Positions 1-6,143 of a DNA stretch of 6,143 nucleotides are shown here, in pieces; position 1 is the stretch's first letter, and every line of letters starts with the position of its first letter. Below the pieces are notes generated by a model. The model did not search any database and was not told the DNA's origin. It worked only from the letters and a program-made list of their open reading frames with translations. The position numbers were made by a program, and so were the translations under genes. This stretch comes from a bacterium (GTDB lineage Bacteria > Bacillota_I > Bacilli_A > RF39 > UBA660): contig RKAN01000005.1 in NCBI GenBank assembly GCA_014845975.1, positions 1 to 6,143 of the forward strand, in the 5' to 3' direction.

Positions 1-968
1 CCGGTGCATCCAAAGCATATAAATTAAAAAATATATTATTTCAAAATCGATACGTTATATTATCTCTATTTCTTGGTCTTATTTTATTATTATATCTATG
101 TAATACTTGTTTTTCAGTAGAAGTTATTCATAACGATGAAGAAATTAGAAATTTATTATTAGAAGAACTAAACGAAAAAGGAATTAAAAAATATCACACG
201 AAAAAAAACTATCAGCAACTTCAAAAAATCAAAAAAGAAATATTAGAAAAATATAAAGAAAAAATAGAATGGTTAGAAATTGAAAATGTTGGTACCAAAT
301 ATATTGTAAGAGTAGAAGAAAGAATTATTACAAAAGAAGACAAAACTTATCAGAAAAGAGATATCGTCGCAAAAAAAGATGCACTAATATTATTTGTCGA
401 AGCAAAACAAGGAGAAATTGTAGTTCCTAAGAATACCTATGTAAAAAAAGGAGATACTATCATTACAGGAGATATCAAATTATACGATACTTCTAAAAAT
501 AGAATTATGGCAGAAGGAGAAGTATATGGTGAGGTTTGGTATAAAGTTACCATTGAGTATCCTCTTAGCTATAAAGAGGAACGAATTACAGGGAAAAAAA
601 AGAACGTTTTAGCTGTCCAATTTTTACACAAACAATTTGATTTATTTAATTTTCATCCTTTTCAAAATAAAAAAACTGAAGAAAAAGTATTATTAGAACA
701 TTCCTTTTTACCAATAAAATTTGTTGTTCAAAAACAAAAAGAACTAGATGTTATAGAAGAAGACTTAAACGAAAAACAAGCAATTGACAAAGCCATAGAA
801 GAGGCAAAAGAAAAAATACAGTCTAAATTAAAAGAGAAAGAATACATAATTGATACAAAAAAATTGAAAGTTGAAAAAAATAATAGTAAAATAGTATTAG
901 AAGTTTTTTTCTCCGTTTGTGAAAACATTACAGATTACAAAGAACTTGCTGAAATAGTGGAAGAATAG
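1..968 (+). CDS. yqfD: Sporulation protein YqfD, 5'-truncated by the window edge
   Basis: The frame is open from base 3 to the TAG at 966-968, giving 321 visible residues with no start codon in a plausible place; family members are near 400 aa, so roughly 70-80 N-terminal residues lie outside the window. A single membrane segment is visible at about visible residues 17-38 (RYVILSLFLGLILLLYLC), followed by a long charged extracytoplasmic region. Matches to the YqfD pattern are the arginine before the membrane segment, the 'VKKGDTIITGDI' block, the 'AEGEVYGEVWYKV' block and the C-terminal 'ENITDYKEL' ending. In spore-forming Bacillota YqfD is a sporulation-stage membrane protein whose molecular function is not well defined. 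It is the first visible gene of a four-gene operon. An internal ATG at 507 starts in the middle of conserved sequence and is not a separate gene. Identification rests on the pattern and on the ybeY-dgkA neighbourhood. Confidence 0.85.
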   Translation, partial: GASKAYKLKNILFQNRYVILSLFLGLILLLYLCNTCFSVEVIHNDEEIRNLLLEELNEKGIKKYHTKKNYQQLQKIKKEILEKYKEKIEWLEIENVGTKYIVRVEERIITKEDKTYQKRDIVAKKDALILFVEAKQGEIVVPKNTYVKKGDTIITGDIKLYDTSKNRIMAEGEVYGEVWYKVTIEYPLSYKEERITGKKKNVLAVQFLHKQFDLFNFHPFQNKKTEEKVLLEHSFLPIKFVVQKQKELDVIEEDLNEKQAIDKAIEEAKEKIQSKLKEKEYIIDTKKLKVEKNNSKIVLEVFFSVCENITDYKELAEIVEE

Positions 969-976
969 GTGTTGTT

Positions 977-1585
977 ATGTTTGATATAACCGTAAAAAAT
1001 ATCTTAGCAAATACATGGCCCATGATACTTATTATAACAATCATTTTGTCATCTCTTCGAATTGCTTATATTGTAAAATATAAAGAAAAATTTAAATTTT
1101 ATGAAGAAATGTTAAAATTAGGATTTATTATTTATATTATGAGTTTATTTTACGTGGTTACATTTCAAGATGTTAGTTGGTCAACTTCTAACTTTATTCC
1201 TTTTAAAGAAGTATTTCGATATCAATTATTTTCAGAAAGATTTTTTAGAAATGTAGTAGGAAATTTAATTATGTTCATGCCATACGGATTTTTTGTCTCC
1301 TATTTTTTAAAGTTAGATCAAAAAAGACAAATATTTTTGATGAGTTTACTAGTTTCTGTTACAATAGAAGTAACTCAATTAATTATAGGACGTGTCTTTG
1401 ATGTAGATGATATTATGTTAAATGTTTGTGGAGGAATGCTTGGTTATTTTGTTTATCGATTAATTCATAAATTTAAAAGTAAGTTGCCTAATTTTTTCAA
1501 AAATGATATTTTTTATAATATTGTTGTCACTTTATTAATAGGAATCATTTTAATTTATTTATTTAGTATTTTGGAGGTAATATAG
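977..1585 (+). CDS. VanZ-family integral membrane protein
   Basis: The 202-aa product is mostly hydrophobic, with about six predicted membrane segments near residues 13-33, 47-63, 92-111, 119-137, 145-163 and 181-199. The VanZ-like signature is clear: 'NFIPF' at 72-76, '[11 protein letters not shown]' at 95-105, and the E-x-T-Q stretch (131-134) followed by the '[16 protein letters not shown]' block at 142-157. The family is named after the teicoplanin-resistance accessory protein VanZ, but most members are uncharacterised membrane proteins, so a role in glycopeptide resistance should not be assumed. The ATG lies 8 bp after the yqfD stop, with a modest AGGTG-type ribosome-binding site overlapping that stop. 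The TAG stop shares its last base with the GTG of ybeY, so translation is probably coupled. It occupies the place where phoH and pgpH sit in Bacillus subtilis. Confidence 0.85.
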   Translation: MFDITVKNILANTWPMILIITIILSSLRIAYIVKYKEKFKFYEEMLKLGFIIYIMSLFYVVTFQDVSWSTSNFIPFKEVFRYQLFSERFFRNVVGNLIMFMPYGFFVSYFLKLDQKRQIFLMSLLVSVTIEVTQLIIGRVFDVDDIMLNVCGGMLGYFVYRLIHKFKSKLPNFFKNDIFYNIVVTLLIGIILIYLFSILEVI

Positions 1586-2025
1586 TGTTTGAAGTATTTA
1601 ATGAAACAAAAGAAGAAGTAAAAGAAATAGAAAGTATAAAAAAAGTATTAAAAAAAGGAATTGAAGTAGAACAATTAAACAATATTTTATTTAATGTTAT
1701 CTTAGTAGATAATGAATATATTCATGAACTAAATCGTGATTATCGTCATATTGATAGGCCTACCGATGTAATCACTTTTGCTTTAGAAGATAATAAAGAT
1801 TTTCCTGAATGTGATACTCGTATTTTAGGAGATATTTATATTTCTATTGATAAGGCTCATAGTCAAGCAATTGAATATGGTCATAGTTTTGAAAGAGAAA
1901 TTTGCTTTTTAGCAGTTCATGGTTTTTTACATTTGCTAGGATATGATCATATGGAAAAAGAAGAAGAAAAAGTAATGTTTTCTCGTCAGGAGTTGATTTT
2001 AAATGAAACCGGTATTACGAAATAA
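1585..2025 (+). CDS. ybeY: Endoribonuclease YbeY (rRNA maturation factor)
   Basis: The 146-aa protein is a zinc-dependent single-strand endoribonuclease of the UPF0054 family, acting in 16S rRNA 3'-end maturation and ribosome quality control in the cytoplasm. The metal-binding motif H-x3-H-x5-H is intact, with His112, His116 and His122 in '[11 protein letters not shown]'. The conserved '[19 protein letters not shown]' block is at 49-67 and 'LGDIYIS' at 81-87. Length is normal for the family. The start is a GTG, chosen because GGAGGT at 1573-1578 sits 6 bp upstream, the codon overlaps the vanZ-like TAG by one base, and no in-frame ATG nearby leaves the domain complete. The 3' end overlaps dgkA by 23 bp. 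Confidence 0.96.
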   Translation: MFEVFNETKEEVKEIESIKKVLKKGIEVEQLNNILFNVILVDNEYIHELNRDYRHIDRPTDVITFALEDNKDFPECDTRILGDIYISIDKAHSQAIEYGHSFEREICFLAVHGFLHLLGYDHMEKEEEKVMFSRQELILNETGITK

Positions 2026-2416
2026 AGATCAAGGTTCTGCATTCATTCGTTATAAAAAAAGTTTTTTCCATGCTATTGATGGATTTATATATGCTTTAAA
2101 AAATGAACATAATATGATTATTATTGTTATATGTGCTGTTTTAGCAATATTTGCTGGTTTTACTTTTAAAATTACTTCATTCGAATGGCTATTTTTAATT
2201 TTAGTAATTGGTTTAGTAATGGCTAGTGAAATGATCAATACTGCAATTGAAGCTGTTGTTGATTTAGAAACTTCAGAAATTCATCCCTTAGCTAAAATTG
2301 CAAAAGATTCAGCTAGTACAGCTACATTAATTTTTAGTATAGTGGCATTTTTAGGAGCACTTATCATGTTTGTTCCTAAATTGATAGATTATTTATATGG
2401 AATAGAATTATTTTAA
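2003..2416 (+). CDS. dgkA: Undecaprenol/diacylglycerol kinase, DgkA family
   Basis: The 137-aa membrane kinase phosphorylates a lipid alcohol with ATP. Gram-positive members mostly act on undecaprenol, feeding the carrier-lipid pool for cell-wall synthesis, so that substrate is inferred here. The N-terminal amphipathic block (residues 14-37, ending in ALKNEHN) is typical. Three membrane segments are visible near 38-54, 59-78 and 104-127. The catalytic signature is E76-M-I-N79-T-A-I-E83 with D87, then the 'AKIAKDS' block. The usual small-residue run after 'AKD' reads [11 protein letters not shown] instead of the more common VAAGAVL type, a mild divergence. The ATG is inside ybeY, with AGGAG at 1988-1992 and a 10-bp spacer, and the 23-bp overlap suggests coupling. 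No cdd or era gene follows. Confidence 0.95.
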   Translation: MKPVLRNKDQGSAFIRYKKSFFHAIDGFIYALKNEHNMIIIVICAVLAIFAGFTFKITSFEWLFLILVIGLVMASEMINTAIEAVVDLETSEIHPLAKIAKDSASTATLIFSIVAFLGALIMFVPKLIDYLYGIELF

Positions 2417-2420
2417 TGTA

Positions 2421-2449
2421 TTGTCAAAAAAATAATTATTTGATAAAAT
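2421..2449 (+). promoter_or_regulatory. Promoter for the fibre-like surface protein gene
   Basis: TTGTCA at 2421-2426 and TAAAAT at 2444-2449 are separated by exactly 17 bp, and a TG at 2441-2442 gives an extended -10 element. Transcription would begin near G2456, just upstream of the structured leader. The spacer contains a 10-bp AT-only palindrome (2431-2440), which may be chance. The same -10-to-hairpin spacing recurs before the prepilin gene, which strengthens the call. Confidence 0.65.
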
Positions 2450-2455
2450 TATGTT

Positions 2456-2518
2456 GTAAAAATAAATCATAAAATAGTTTGACAAAGTCAAACGGGGGGG
2501 GTACAAACCCTCTTTTTT
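2456..2518 (+). promoter_or_regulatory. Structured 5' leader, copy 1 (hairpin + G8 + C-tract + T-tract)
   Basis: The leader contains a perfect 7-bp hairpin, GTTTGAC-AAA-GTCAAAC (2477-2493), directly followed by eight G (2494-2501), TACAAA, CCCTC (2508-2512) and six T (2513-2518). The G-tract can pair with CCCTC, leaving three G unpaired next to the first hairpin. Copy 2 at 5639-5702 keeps the layout while changing paired bases on both sides, which supports an RNA structure. It ends only 27 bp before the ATG of the next gene. It could be an attenuator, a ligand- or protein-responsive leader, or simply a terminator for the dgkA operon. I know of no named family that matches. Confidence 0.7.
2497..2518 (+). 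terminator. Terminator-like hairpin within leader copy 1
   Basis: G2497-G2501 can pair with CCCTC at 2508-2512 (four G-C pairs and one G-U) across a 6-nt loop, followed by T6 at 2513-2518. The stem is short but GC-only in an AT-rich setting. No other terminator follows dgkA, so it may also end read-through from that operon. It lies between promoter and gene, so if it terminates, the downstream gene needs read-through or antitermination. Confidence 0.5.
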
Positions 2519-2545
2519 GTGATGCAAGAAAGGAATGAAAGAATA

Positions 2546-3157
2546 ATGAAAAAAATAATATTAGGATTTATATTAGGAGGAATTGTATTTACTTTAGGAG
2601 GAGTAGTAGCTACGACAGCAATTTCTTCAACTAATGTAACTTATCAAAATAAAACAGTAAATAGTGCATTAGATGAATTGTATGATGAAGCAACAACAGG
2701 AAAAGAATTAGTAGCAGCCGCAATCACGAATAAAGGAGTATCTACTACTTCTAATGATTCTTACGAGACCATGGCAACAAATATTAATAATATTGATACA
2801 GATCATAGTGAGTTAATCCAAAAAATTAGTAGTTTAGAAAGTAAACATACAAGCGATATTTCTTCCATCAATGGAACACTTAGTAATATAAACCAAAATT
2901 TGATTAAAGTGGACACTATAGATTTATCTATGACAACTGGAACCGACACAGGTGGTGCATGGTATTATACAAAATATACTCTCGATTTATCAAAGTATAA
3001 TAACATAATTGCAATAATTCCAACAATTATTCGTGTTGGTACAGGAATCAATATACCACAAACTGTAGGAATTGAAGGTGGAACAGCAAGCATTTATTAC
3101 CAAAGTACACATCCAGGTATTACAGCAAATATTAGAGTAACTGTTATTTATAGTTAA
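2546..3157 (+). CDS. Membrane-anchored or secreted fibre-like surface protein
   Basis: No named family is assigned to this 203-aa protein. It begins with a K-K plus hydrophobic segment (residues 2-26, KKIILGFILGGIVFTLGGVV), either an uncleaved anchor or a signal peptide. Next is a 'TNVTYQNKTVNSALDELYDEA' stretch (29-49), then 'KGVSTTSNDSYETMATNI' (63-80), which resembles a short motif common in tail-fibre and tail-associated proteins of Bacillota phages. Residues about 88-122 form a likely coiled coil, with hydrophobic residues at 90, 94, 97, 105, 108, 112, 115, 119 and 122. The rest (123-203) is rich in T, G, I and Y and looks like a beta-rich head. There is no LPXTG signal and no cysteine. 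The ATG at 2546 is preferred over GTG 2519 or ATG 2522 because it puts the signal at the N-terminus and follows AAAGGA at 2529-2534, about 11 bp upstream. It is transcribed alone. Confidence 0.7.
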   Translation: MKKIILGFILGGIVFTLGGVVATTAISSTNVTYQNKTVNSALDELYDEATTGKELVAAAITNKGVSTTSNDSYETMATNINNIDTDHSELIQKISSLESKHTSDISSINGTLSNINQNLIKVDTIDLSMTTGTDTGGAWYYTKYTLDLSKYNNIIAIIPTIIRVGTGINIPQTVGIEGGTASIYYQSTHPGITANIRVTVIYS

Positions 3158-3173
3158 AAAGAAAAAACAAATT

Positions 3174-3195
3174 AGAGATTTAAATCTCTTTTTTT
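3174..3195 (+). terminator. Intrinsic terminator after the fibre-like gene
   Basis: A perfect inverted repeat AGAGATTT/AAATCTCT (3174-3189) runs into a seven-T tract (3189-3195), 16 bp after the TAA stop. The central AAATTT-type bases must partly open to form a loop, leaving about 6 bp of stem. It separates this gene from the phosphoketolase unit. Confidence 0.8.
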
Positions 3196-3211
3196 CATGA
3201 AGAAAATATTG

Positions 3212-3237
3212 TATAATGGTAAAAGAATAGGAGAGGG
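3212..3237 (+). promoter_or_regulatory. -10 box and ribosome-binding site of the phosphoketolase gene
   Basis: TATAAT at 3212-3217 is a perfect -10 hexamer. The matching -35 position (about 3189-3194) is only a T-run that overlaps the preceding terminator, so the -35 is weak. AGGAGAGGG at 3229-3237 is a strong ribosome-binding site 4-8 bp before the ATG at 3242. The predicted transcript start would lie almost on the ribosome-binding site, so the leader would be very short; an additional upstream start cannot be excluded. Confidence 0.5.
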
Positions 3238-3241
3238 TTGA

Positions 3242-5611
3242 ATGGAGAATGTATTAAGTGAAGAAGAATTAAAAAATATAGATGCCTATTTTAGAGCTTG
3301 TAATTATTTAGCGGTAGGACAACTATATTTATTAGATAATCCACTACTAAAAAGACCTTTAGAATTTAGTGATATAAAAAAGAATGTTGTAGGTCACTGG
3401 GGAACTGTGCCAGGACAAAACTTTATTTATACTCACTTGAATAGAGTAATAAAAAAATATGATTTGGATATGATTTATATATCGGGTCCAGGACATGGAG
3501 GAAATGCATTAGTAGCCAATACTTATTTAGAAGGAACATATAGTGAAATTTATCCAAATATTACAGAAGATGAAGCTGGATTAAAGAAATTATTTAAACA
3601 ATTTAGTTTTCCAGGAGGAATTTCTTCCCATGTAGCACCAGAAACACCTGGTTCTATTAATGAAGGCGGAGAGTTAGGATATAGTTTGTCTCATGCTTTA
3701 GGGGCAGTTTTAGATAATCCTGATTTAATTGTTTCTTGTGTAGTTGGAGATGGAGAAGCTGAAACAGGACCTTTAGCTACTAGTTGGCATATTAATAAGT
3801 TTATCAATCCTGCTACAGATGGTGCTGTCCTTCCAATATTACATTTAAATGGATTTAAAATAGCAAATCCTACAATACTATCTAGGATTTCTAAAGCAGA
3901 ATTAGATTGTTTCTTAAAAGGATGTGGTTGGAATCCATATTACGTGGAGGGATCTAATCCTCTTGAAATGCATGAATTAATGGCAAAGACCTTAGATCAA
4001 GTGATTGAAAAAATAAAATCCATTCAAAAACAGGCAAGAGAAACTCAAAATGTGCCAAGACAATTATGGCCGATGATTGTTCTTAGAACTCCGAAAGGAT
4101 GGACAGGACCTAAGGAAGTAGATGGGAAACCTGTAGAGGGTAGTTTTAGATCTCATCAAGTTCCTATTATCATTAGTGAAAATTCCAAAGAAAATGTCAA
4201 GATATTAGAAGAATGGATGAAAAGCTATCATCCAGAAGAATTATTTGATGAACATGGAACTTTAAAAAAAGAAATTAAAGACATAGCTCCAATAGGGGAC
4301 CACAGAATGGGTGCTAATAAACATGCAAATGGAGGAATTTTACTTCGAGATTTAAAGGTTCCAGATTTTAGAAATTATGCACTAGATATTAAAAAGCCAG
4401 GAGCATTTATGGCACAAGATATGATTGAACTAGGTAAATTTGTAAAAGGCATTATAGATGCAAACGAAGATAATAAAAATTTCCGTATATTTGGACCTGA
4501 TGAGGCTTTATCAAATCGTTTGAATGCTATTTTTGAAAGTACTAATAGAGCTTGGGAGTTACCAATTTCTGCAGAAGATGAATTTCTAAATAAATCAGGA
4601 CGAGTAATTGATTCTATGCTATCTGAACATTTATGTGAGGGTGCTTTAGAGGGATATTTATTAACTGGAAGACATGGATTTATGCATAGTTACGAAGCAT
4701 TTATTCGTATTGTTGATTCAATGGCAAGTCAACATGCAAAATGGTTAAAAGTGACAAAAGAATTATCTTGGCGTAGACCAATAGCTTCTTTAAATTATGT
4801 TTTATCTTCTCATATATGGCAACAAGACCATAATGGCTATACACATCAAGATCCAGGATTTTTAAATCATTTAGTTACAAAAAAGGCAGATATTACGCGT
4901 ATTTATTTACCACCAGATGCGAATTGTTTGTTGTCTTGTTTTAATCATTGTATTCAAACAAAAAATTATATTAATGTTATTGTTGCTTCAAAACATCCGC
5001 GTCCACAATGGTTAACAATGGATCAAGCAATTAAACACTGTACGGAAGGAATTGGAATTTGGTCTTGGGCTAGTAATGATGAAGGGGTAGAACCTGATAT
5101 TGTAATGGCTTGTTGTGGGGATACACCAACACTTGAGACTTTAGCAGCAGTTAAAATTTTAAGAGAAAATTTAAAAGATTTAAAAATTAGAGTTGTCAAT
5201 GTTGTAGATTTAATGAGGTTAGAATCTAATTTAAATCATCCTCACGGATTAACGGAAGAAGATTATGATGCTATCTTTACAAAAGATAAACCAATTATTT
5301 TCGCATTCCATGGCTATCCATCTTTAATCCATCAATTAACTTATAAGAGAACAAATAAAAATTTACATGTTCATGGTTATAAAGAAGAAGGAACAATTAC
5401 AACACCATTTGATATGCGTGTTCAAAATGAAATTGATCGTTTTCATTTAGTAATGGATGCTATTAAATATTTACCAGAATTAGGAAATAAAGGCTCTAAT
5501 TTATATCAAATATGTAAAGACAAACTTGTAGAACATAAACAATTTATCCATGAATACGGACAAGATTTAGATGAAATTAGAAAGTGGAAATGGGAAGATG
5601 ACATTGACTAA
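3242..5611 (+). CDS. xfp: Phosphoketolase (xylulose-5-P / fructose-6-P)
   Basis: The complete 789-aa thiamine-diphosphate enzyme has normal length for the family. It cleaves xylulose 5-phosphate (and, in dual-specific forms, fructose 6-phosphate) with phosphate to give acetyl phosphate plus glyceraldehyde 3-phosphate or erythrose 4-phosphate, in the cytosol. Family landmarks run in order: 'GHWGT' at 51-55, 'GPGHGG' at 82-87, signature 1 '[14 protein letters not shown]' at 141-154, the cofactor-binding 'GDGEAETGP' at 169-177, '[11 protein letters not shown]' at 201-211, '[14 protein letters not shown]' at 474-487, and '[12 protein letters not shown]' at 528-539 with active-site histidines. The C-terminal 'AFHGYP' and 'TTPFDM' blocks are also present, so no domain is missing. 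The sequence alone does not separate single from dual specificity. It appears to be a single-gene unit with its own promoter, giving the cell a route from sugar phosphates to acetyl phosphate, acetate and ATP. Base composition matches its neighbours. Confidence 0.97.
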   Translation: MENVLSEEELKNIDAYFRACNYLAVGQLYLLDNPLLKRPLEFSDIKKNVVGHWGTVPGQNFIYTHLNRVIKKYDLDMIYISGPGHGGNALVANTYLEGTYSEIYPNITEDEAGLKKLFKQFSFPGGISSHVAPETPGSINEGGELGYSLSHALGAVLDNPDLIVSCVVGDGEAETGPLATSWHINKFINPATDGAVLPILHLNGFKIANPTILSRISKAELDCFLKGCGWNPYYVEGSNPLEMHELMAKTLDQVIEKIKSIQKQARETQNVPRQLWPMIVLRTPKGWTGPKEVDGKPVEGSFRSHQVPIIISENSKENVKILEEWMKSYHPEELFDEHGTLKKEIKDIAPIGDHRMGANKHANGGILLRDLKVPDFRNYALDIKKPGAFMAQDMIELGKFVKGIIDANEDNKNFRIFGPDEALSNRLNAIFESTNRAWELPISAEDEFLNKSGRVIDSMLSEHLCEGALEGYLLTGRHGFMHSYEAFIRIVDSMASQHAKWLKVTKELSWRRPIASLNYVLSSHIWQQDHNGYTHQDPGFLNHLVTKKADITRIYLPPDANCLLSCFNHCIQTKNYINVIVASKHPRPQWLTMDQAIKHCTEGIGIWSWASNDEGVEPDIVMACCGDTPTLETLAAVKILRENLKDLKIRVVNVVDLMRLESNLNHPHGLTEEDYDAIFTKDKPIIFAFHGYPSLIHQLTYKRTNKNLHVHGYKEEGTITTPFDMRVQNEIDRFHLVMDAIKYLPELGNKGSNLYQICKDKLVEHKQFIHEYGQDLDEIRKWKWEDDID

Positions 5612-5632
5612 ATAAAAGTCTTTTGTTACAAT
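5604..5632 (+). promoter_or_regulatory. Promoter P1 of the prepilin gene, overlapping the xfp stop
   Basis: TTGACT at 5604-5609 and TACAAT at 5627-5632 are 17 bp apart. The -35 lies in the last codons of xfp. Transcription would start near G5639 and run through leader copy 2. The -10 to first-hairpin distance is within 1 nt of that in copy 1. Confidence 0.65.
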
Positions 5633-5638
5633 AAAACT

Positions 5639-5702
5639 GTCAAAAATGAATAATAATATAGTTTGCTAAAAGCAAACGGGGGGGGGTATAACCCCTCTTT
5701 TT
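5639..5702 (+). promoter_or_regulatory. Structured 5' leader, copy 2 (hairpin + G9 + C-tract + T-tract)
   Basis: The hairpin GTTTGCT-AAA-AGCAAAC (5661-5677) is followed directly by nine G (5678-5686), TATAA, CCCCTC (5692-5697) and five T (5698-5702). Relative to copy 1, stem pair 6 is C-G instead of A-U and pair 7 is U-A instead of C-G, while the AAA loop and the outer GTTTG/CAAAC pairs are kept. The extra G is matched by an extra C, so three G remain unpaired in both copies. The ATG of the prepilin gene is 91 bp further on, unlike the 27 bp of copy 1. Confidence 0.7.
5681..5702 (+). terminator. Terminator-like hairpin within leader copy 2
   Basis: G5681-G5686 can pair with CCCCTC at 5692-5697 (five G-C pairs and one G-U) across a 5-nt loop, followed by T5. 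It could end xfp read-through, attenuate P1 transcripts, or both. No other terminator is seen after xfp. Confidence 0.5.
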
Positions 5703-5704
5703 AA

Positions 5705-5733
5705 TTGACTAAATGACTAAAATAGTCTAAAAT
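5705..5733 (+). promoter_or_regulatory. Promoter P2 of the prepilin gene, downstream of the leader hairpin
   Basis: TTGACT at 5705-5710 and TAAAAT at 5728-5733 are 17 bp apart and begin two bases after the T-tract. A transcript from here (start near 5740) would skip the structured leader and have an untranslated leader of about 54 nt. The rest of the stretch to 5780 is A/T-rich with no further structure that I can see. Confidence 0.5.
5706..5727 (+). repeat. Tandem TGACTAAA repeat with inverted half-site inside P2
   Basis: TGACTAAA occurs twice in tandem at 5706-5713 and 5714-5721. The second copy also forms a perfect inverted repeat GACTA-AAA-TAGTC at 5715-5727 that fills the P2 spacer. A third TGACTAAA lies at 5605-5612 over the P1 -35 and the xfp stop. 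This could be a regulator-binding site, but short AT-rich repeats can arise by chance. Confidence 0.35.
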
Positions 5734-5793
5734 ATAAAATATAGGATAAAAGGATAGATATAAGAAAAAATAATAGTAATAAAGGAGAACAAA

Positions 5794-6143
5794 ATGAAGA
5801 AAAATGGTTTTACATTAATAGAGTTATTAGCTGTAATAGTCATATTAGCAATTATTGCATTAATCGCAACTCCAACAATACTTGGAGTCATTGAAAAAGC
5901 AAAAAAAGGATCATTCAAAAATAGTGTGTATGGATTGATAGATTCAGCAAACTTATATGTTGCAGAACACTTAGAATCAAGCTCGTTAACCTTTACATGT
6001 GATGGAAAGAGTTGTTCTTCCAAAGATGGAGGAAAACTTTCATTTAAAGGAAGTGTTCCAAAAAGTGGAAACATAATAGTTGATTCAAAACAAAAAGTAA
6101 GTGTAGAGATAATTACAGATGGAACTTATTGTGCAACAGGAAC
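5794..6143 (+). CDS. Type IV prepilin / pseudopilin, 3'-truncated by the window edge
   Basis: The first 116 residues are visible. The N-terminus MKKNGFTLIELLAVIVILAI is a textbook class III prepilin signal: cleavage by prepilin peptidase is expected after Gly5, leaving Phe as mature residue 1 and the conserved Glu at mature position 5 (residue 10). A hydrophobic helix spans about residues 11-31, followed by the usual amphipathic helix (GVIEKAKKGSFKNSVYGLIDSA). The globular part has Cys69 and Cys74 close together and Cys113 later, which might form a disulfide. The protein would be extracted from the membrane into a pilus or pseudopilus; whether it is a major pilin, a minor pilin or a competence/secretion pseudopilin cannot be told. 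The ATG follows AAAGGAG at 5781-5787 with a 6-bp spacer. No assembly ATPase or peptidase gene is in the window. Confidence 0.92.
   Translation, partial: MKKNGFTLIELLAVIVILAIIALIATPTILGVIEKAKKGSFKNSVYGLIDSANLYVAEHLESSSLTFTCDGKSCSSKDGGKLSFKGSVPKSGNIIVDSKQKVSVEIITDGTYCATG

Noticed and set aside
728..928. Minus-strand ORF of 66 codons opposite yqfD
   Set aside because: Low-complexity F/S-rich translation, antisense to a clearly coding frame, with no ribosome-binding site seen.
977..1585. Glycopeptide resistance locus
   Set aside because: Only a VanZ-family protein is present, with no vanHAX or vanRS genes, and the family is broad.
2050..2238. Minus-strand ORF of 62 codons opposite dgkA
   Set aside because: Antisense to conserved dgkA residues; the hydrophobic translation is the mirror of the membrane segments.
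2477..2518. Match to a known riboswitch (preQ1, c-di-GMP, guanidine, fluoride, SAM types)
   Set aside because: The short AAA-loop hairpin plus G-tract lacks the conserved cores of these classes as I know them; only a covariance search could settle it.
2519..2545. N-terminal extension of the fibre-like gene from GTG 2519 or ATG 2522
   Set aside because: It would add a charged segment before the hydrophobic signal, and these starts abut the T-tract with no ribosome-binding site.
2456..5702. The two leader copies as ends of a mobile element enclosing the fibre and phosphoketolase genes
   Set aside because: They are in direct orientation, have diverged with compensatory changes, and no transposase or integrase lies between them; promoter spacing fits regulation better.
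5727..6074. Minus-strand ORF of 115 codons opposite the prepilin gene
   Set aside because: It runs through the prepilin signal and promoter region on the other strand; the prepilin frame has clear motifs and a strong ribosome-binding site.

Overview
The window looks like chromosomal DNA from a low-GC member of the Bacillota. The coding sequence is strongly A/T-biased. Ribosome-binding sites are AGGAG-like and promoters resemble sigma-A sites. Tryptophan is encoded by TGG and no TGA occurs inside a gene, so the standard bacterial code fits. A sporulation-type YqfD gene next to ybeY and dgkA is a Bacillota signature. The overall character (very AT-rich, prepilin-like genes, small secreted proteins) resembles uncultured gut lineages of Bacilli, but that placement is an inference.

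Bases 1-2416 are a tight plus-strand operon: the 3' part of yqfD, a VanZ-family membrane protein, ybeY and dgkA. Gaps are 8 bp, then a 1-bp overlap, then a 23-bp overlap. In Bacillus subtilis the order is yqfC-yqfD-phoH-yqfF(pgpH)-ybeY-dgkA-cdd-era. Here a vanZ-like gene occupies the phoH-pgpH position, and cdd and era do not follow dgkA.

Bases 2417-3195 form a single-gene unit: promoter, structured leader, a 203-aa membrane-anchored or secreted fibre-like protein with a tail-fibre-like motif, and an intrinsic terminator. Bases 3212-5611 carry a complete phosphoketolase gene (xfp/xpk) with its own -10 box and a strong ribosome-binding site. Bases 5604-6143 hold another promoter, a second copy of the same structured leader, a second promoter, and the start of a type IV prepilin gene cut off by the window end. 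No stretch over 300 bases lacks a gene; the longest is the 182-bp prepilin leader region (5612-5793).

The most notable feature is the pair of leaders (about 2456-2518 and 5639-5702). Each lies the same distance from a good promoter. Each has a 7-bp hairpin with an AAA loop, directly followed by a G8 or G9 tract, a short linker, a matching CCCTC or CCCCTC and a T-tract. Two stem pairs change in a compensatory way between copies, and the G-tract and C-tract change length together (G8 with C3, G9 with C4). This points to a conserved RNA structure, possibly an attenuator, in front of two cell-surface protein genes. I do not recognise it as a known riboswitch or leader family.
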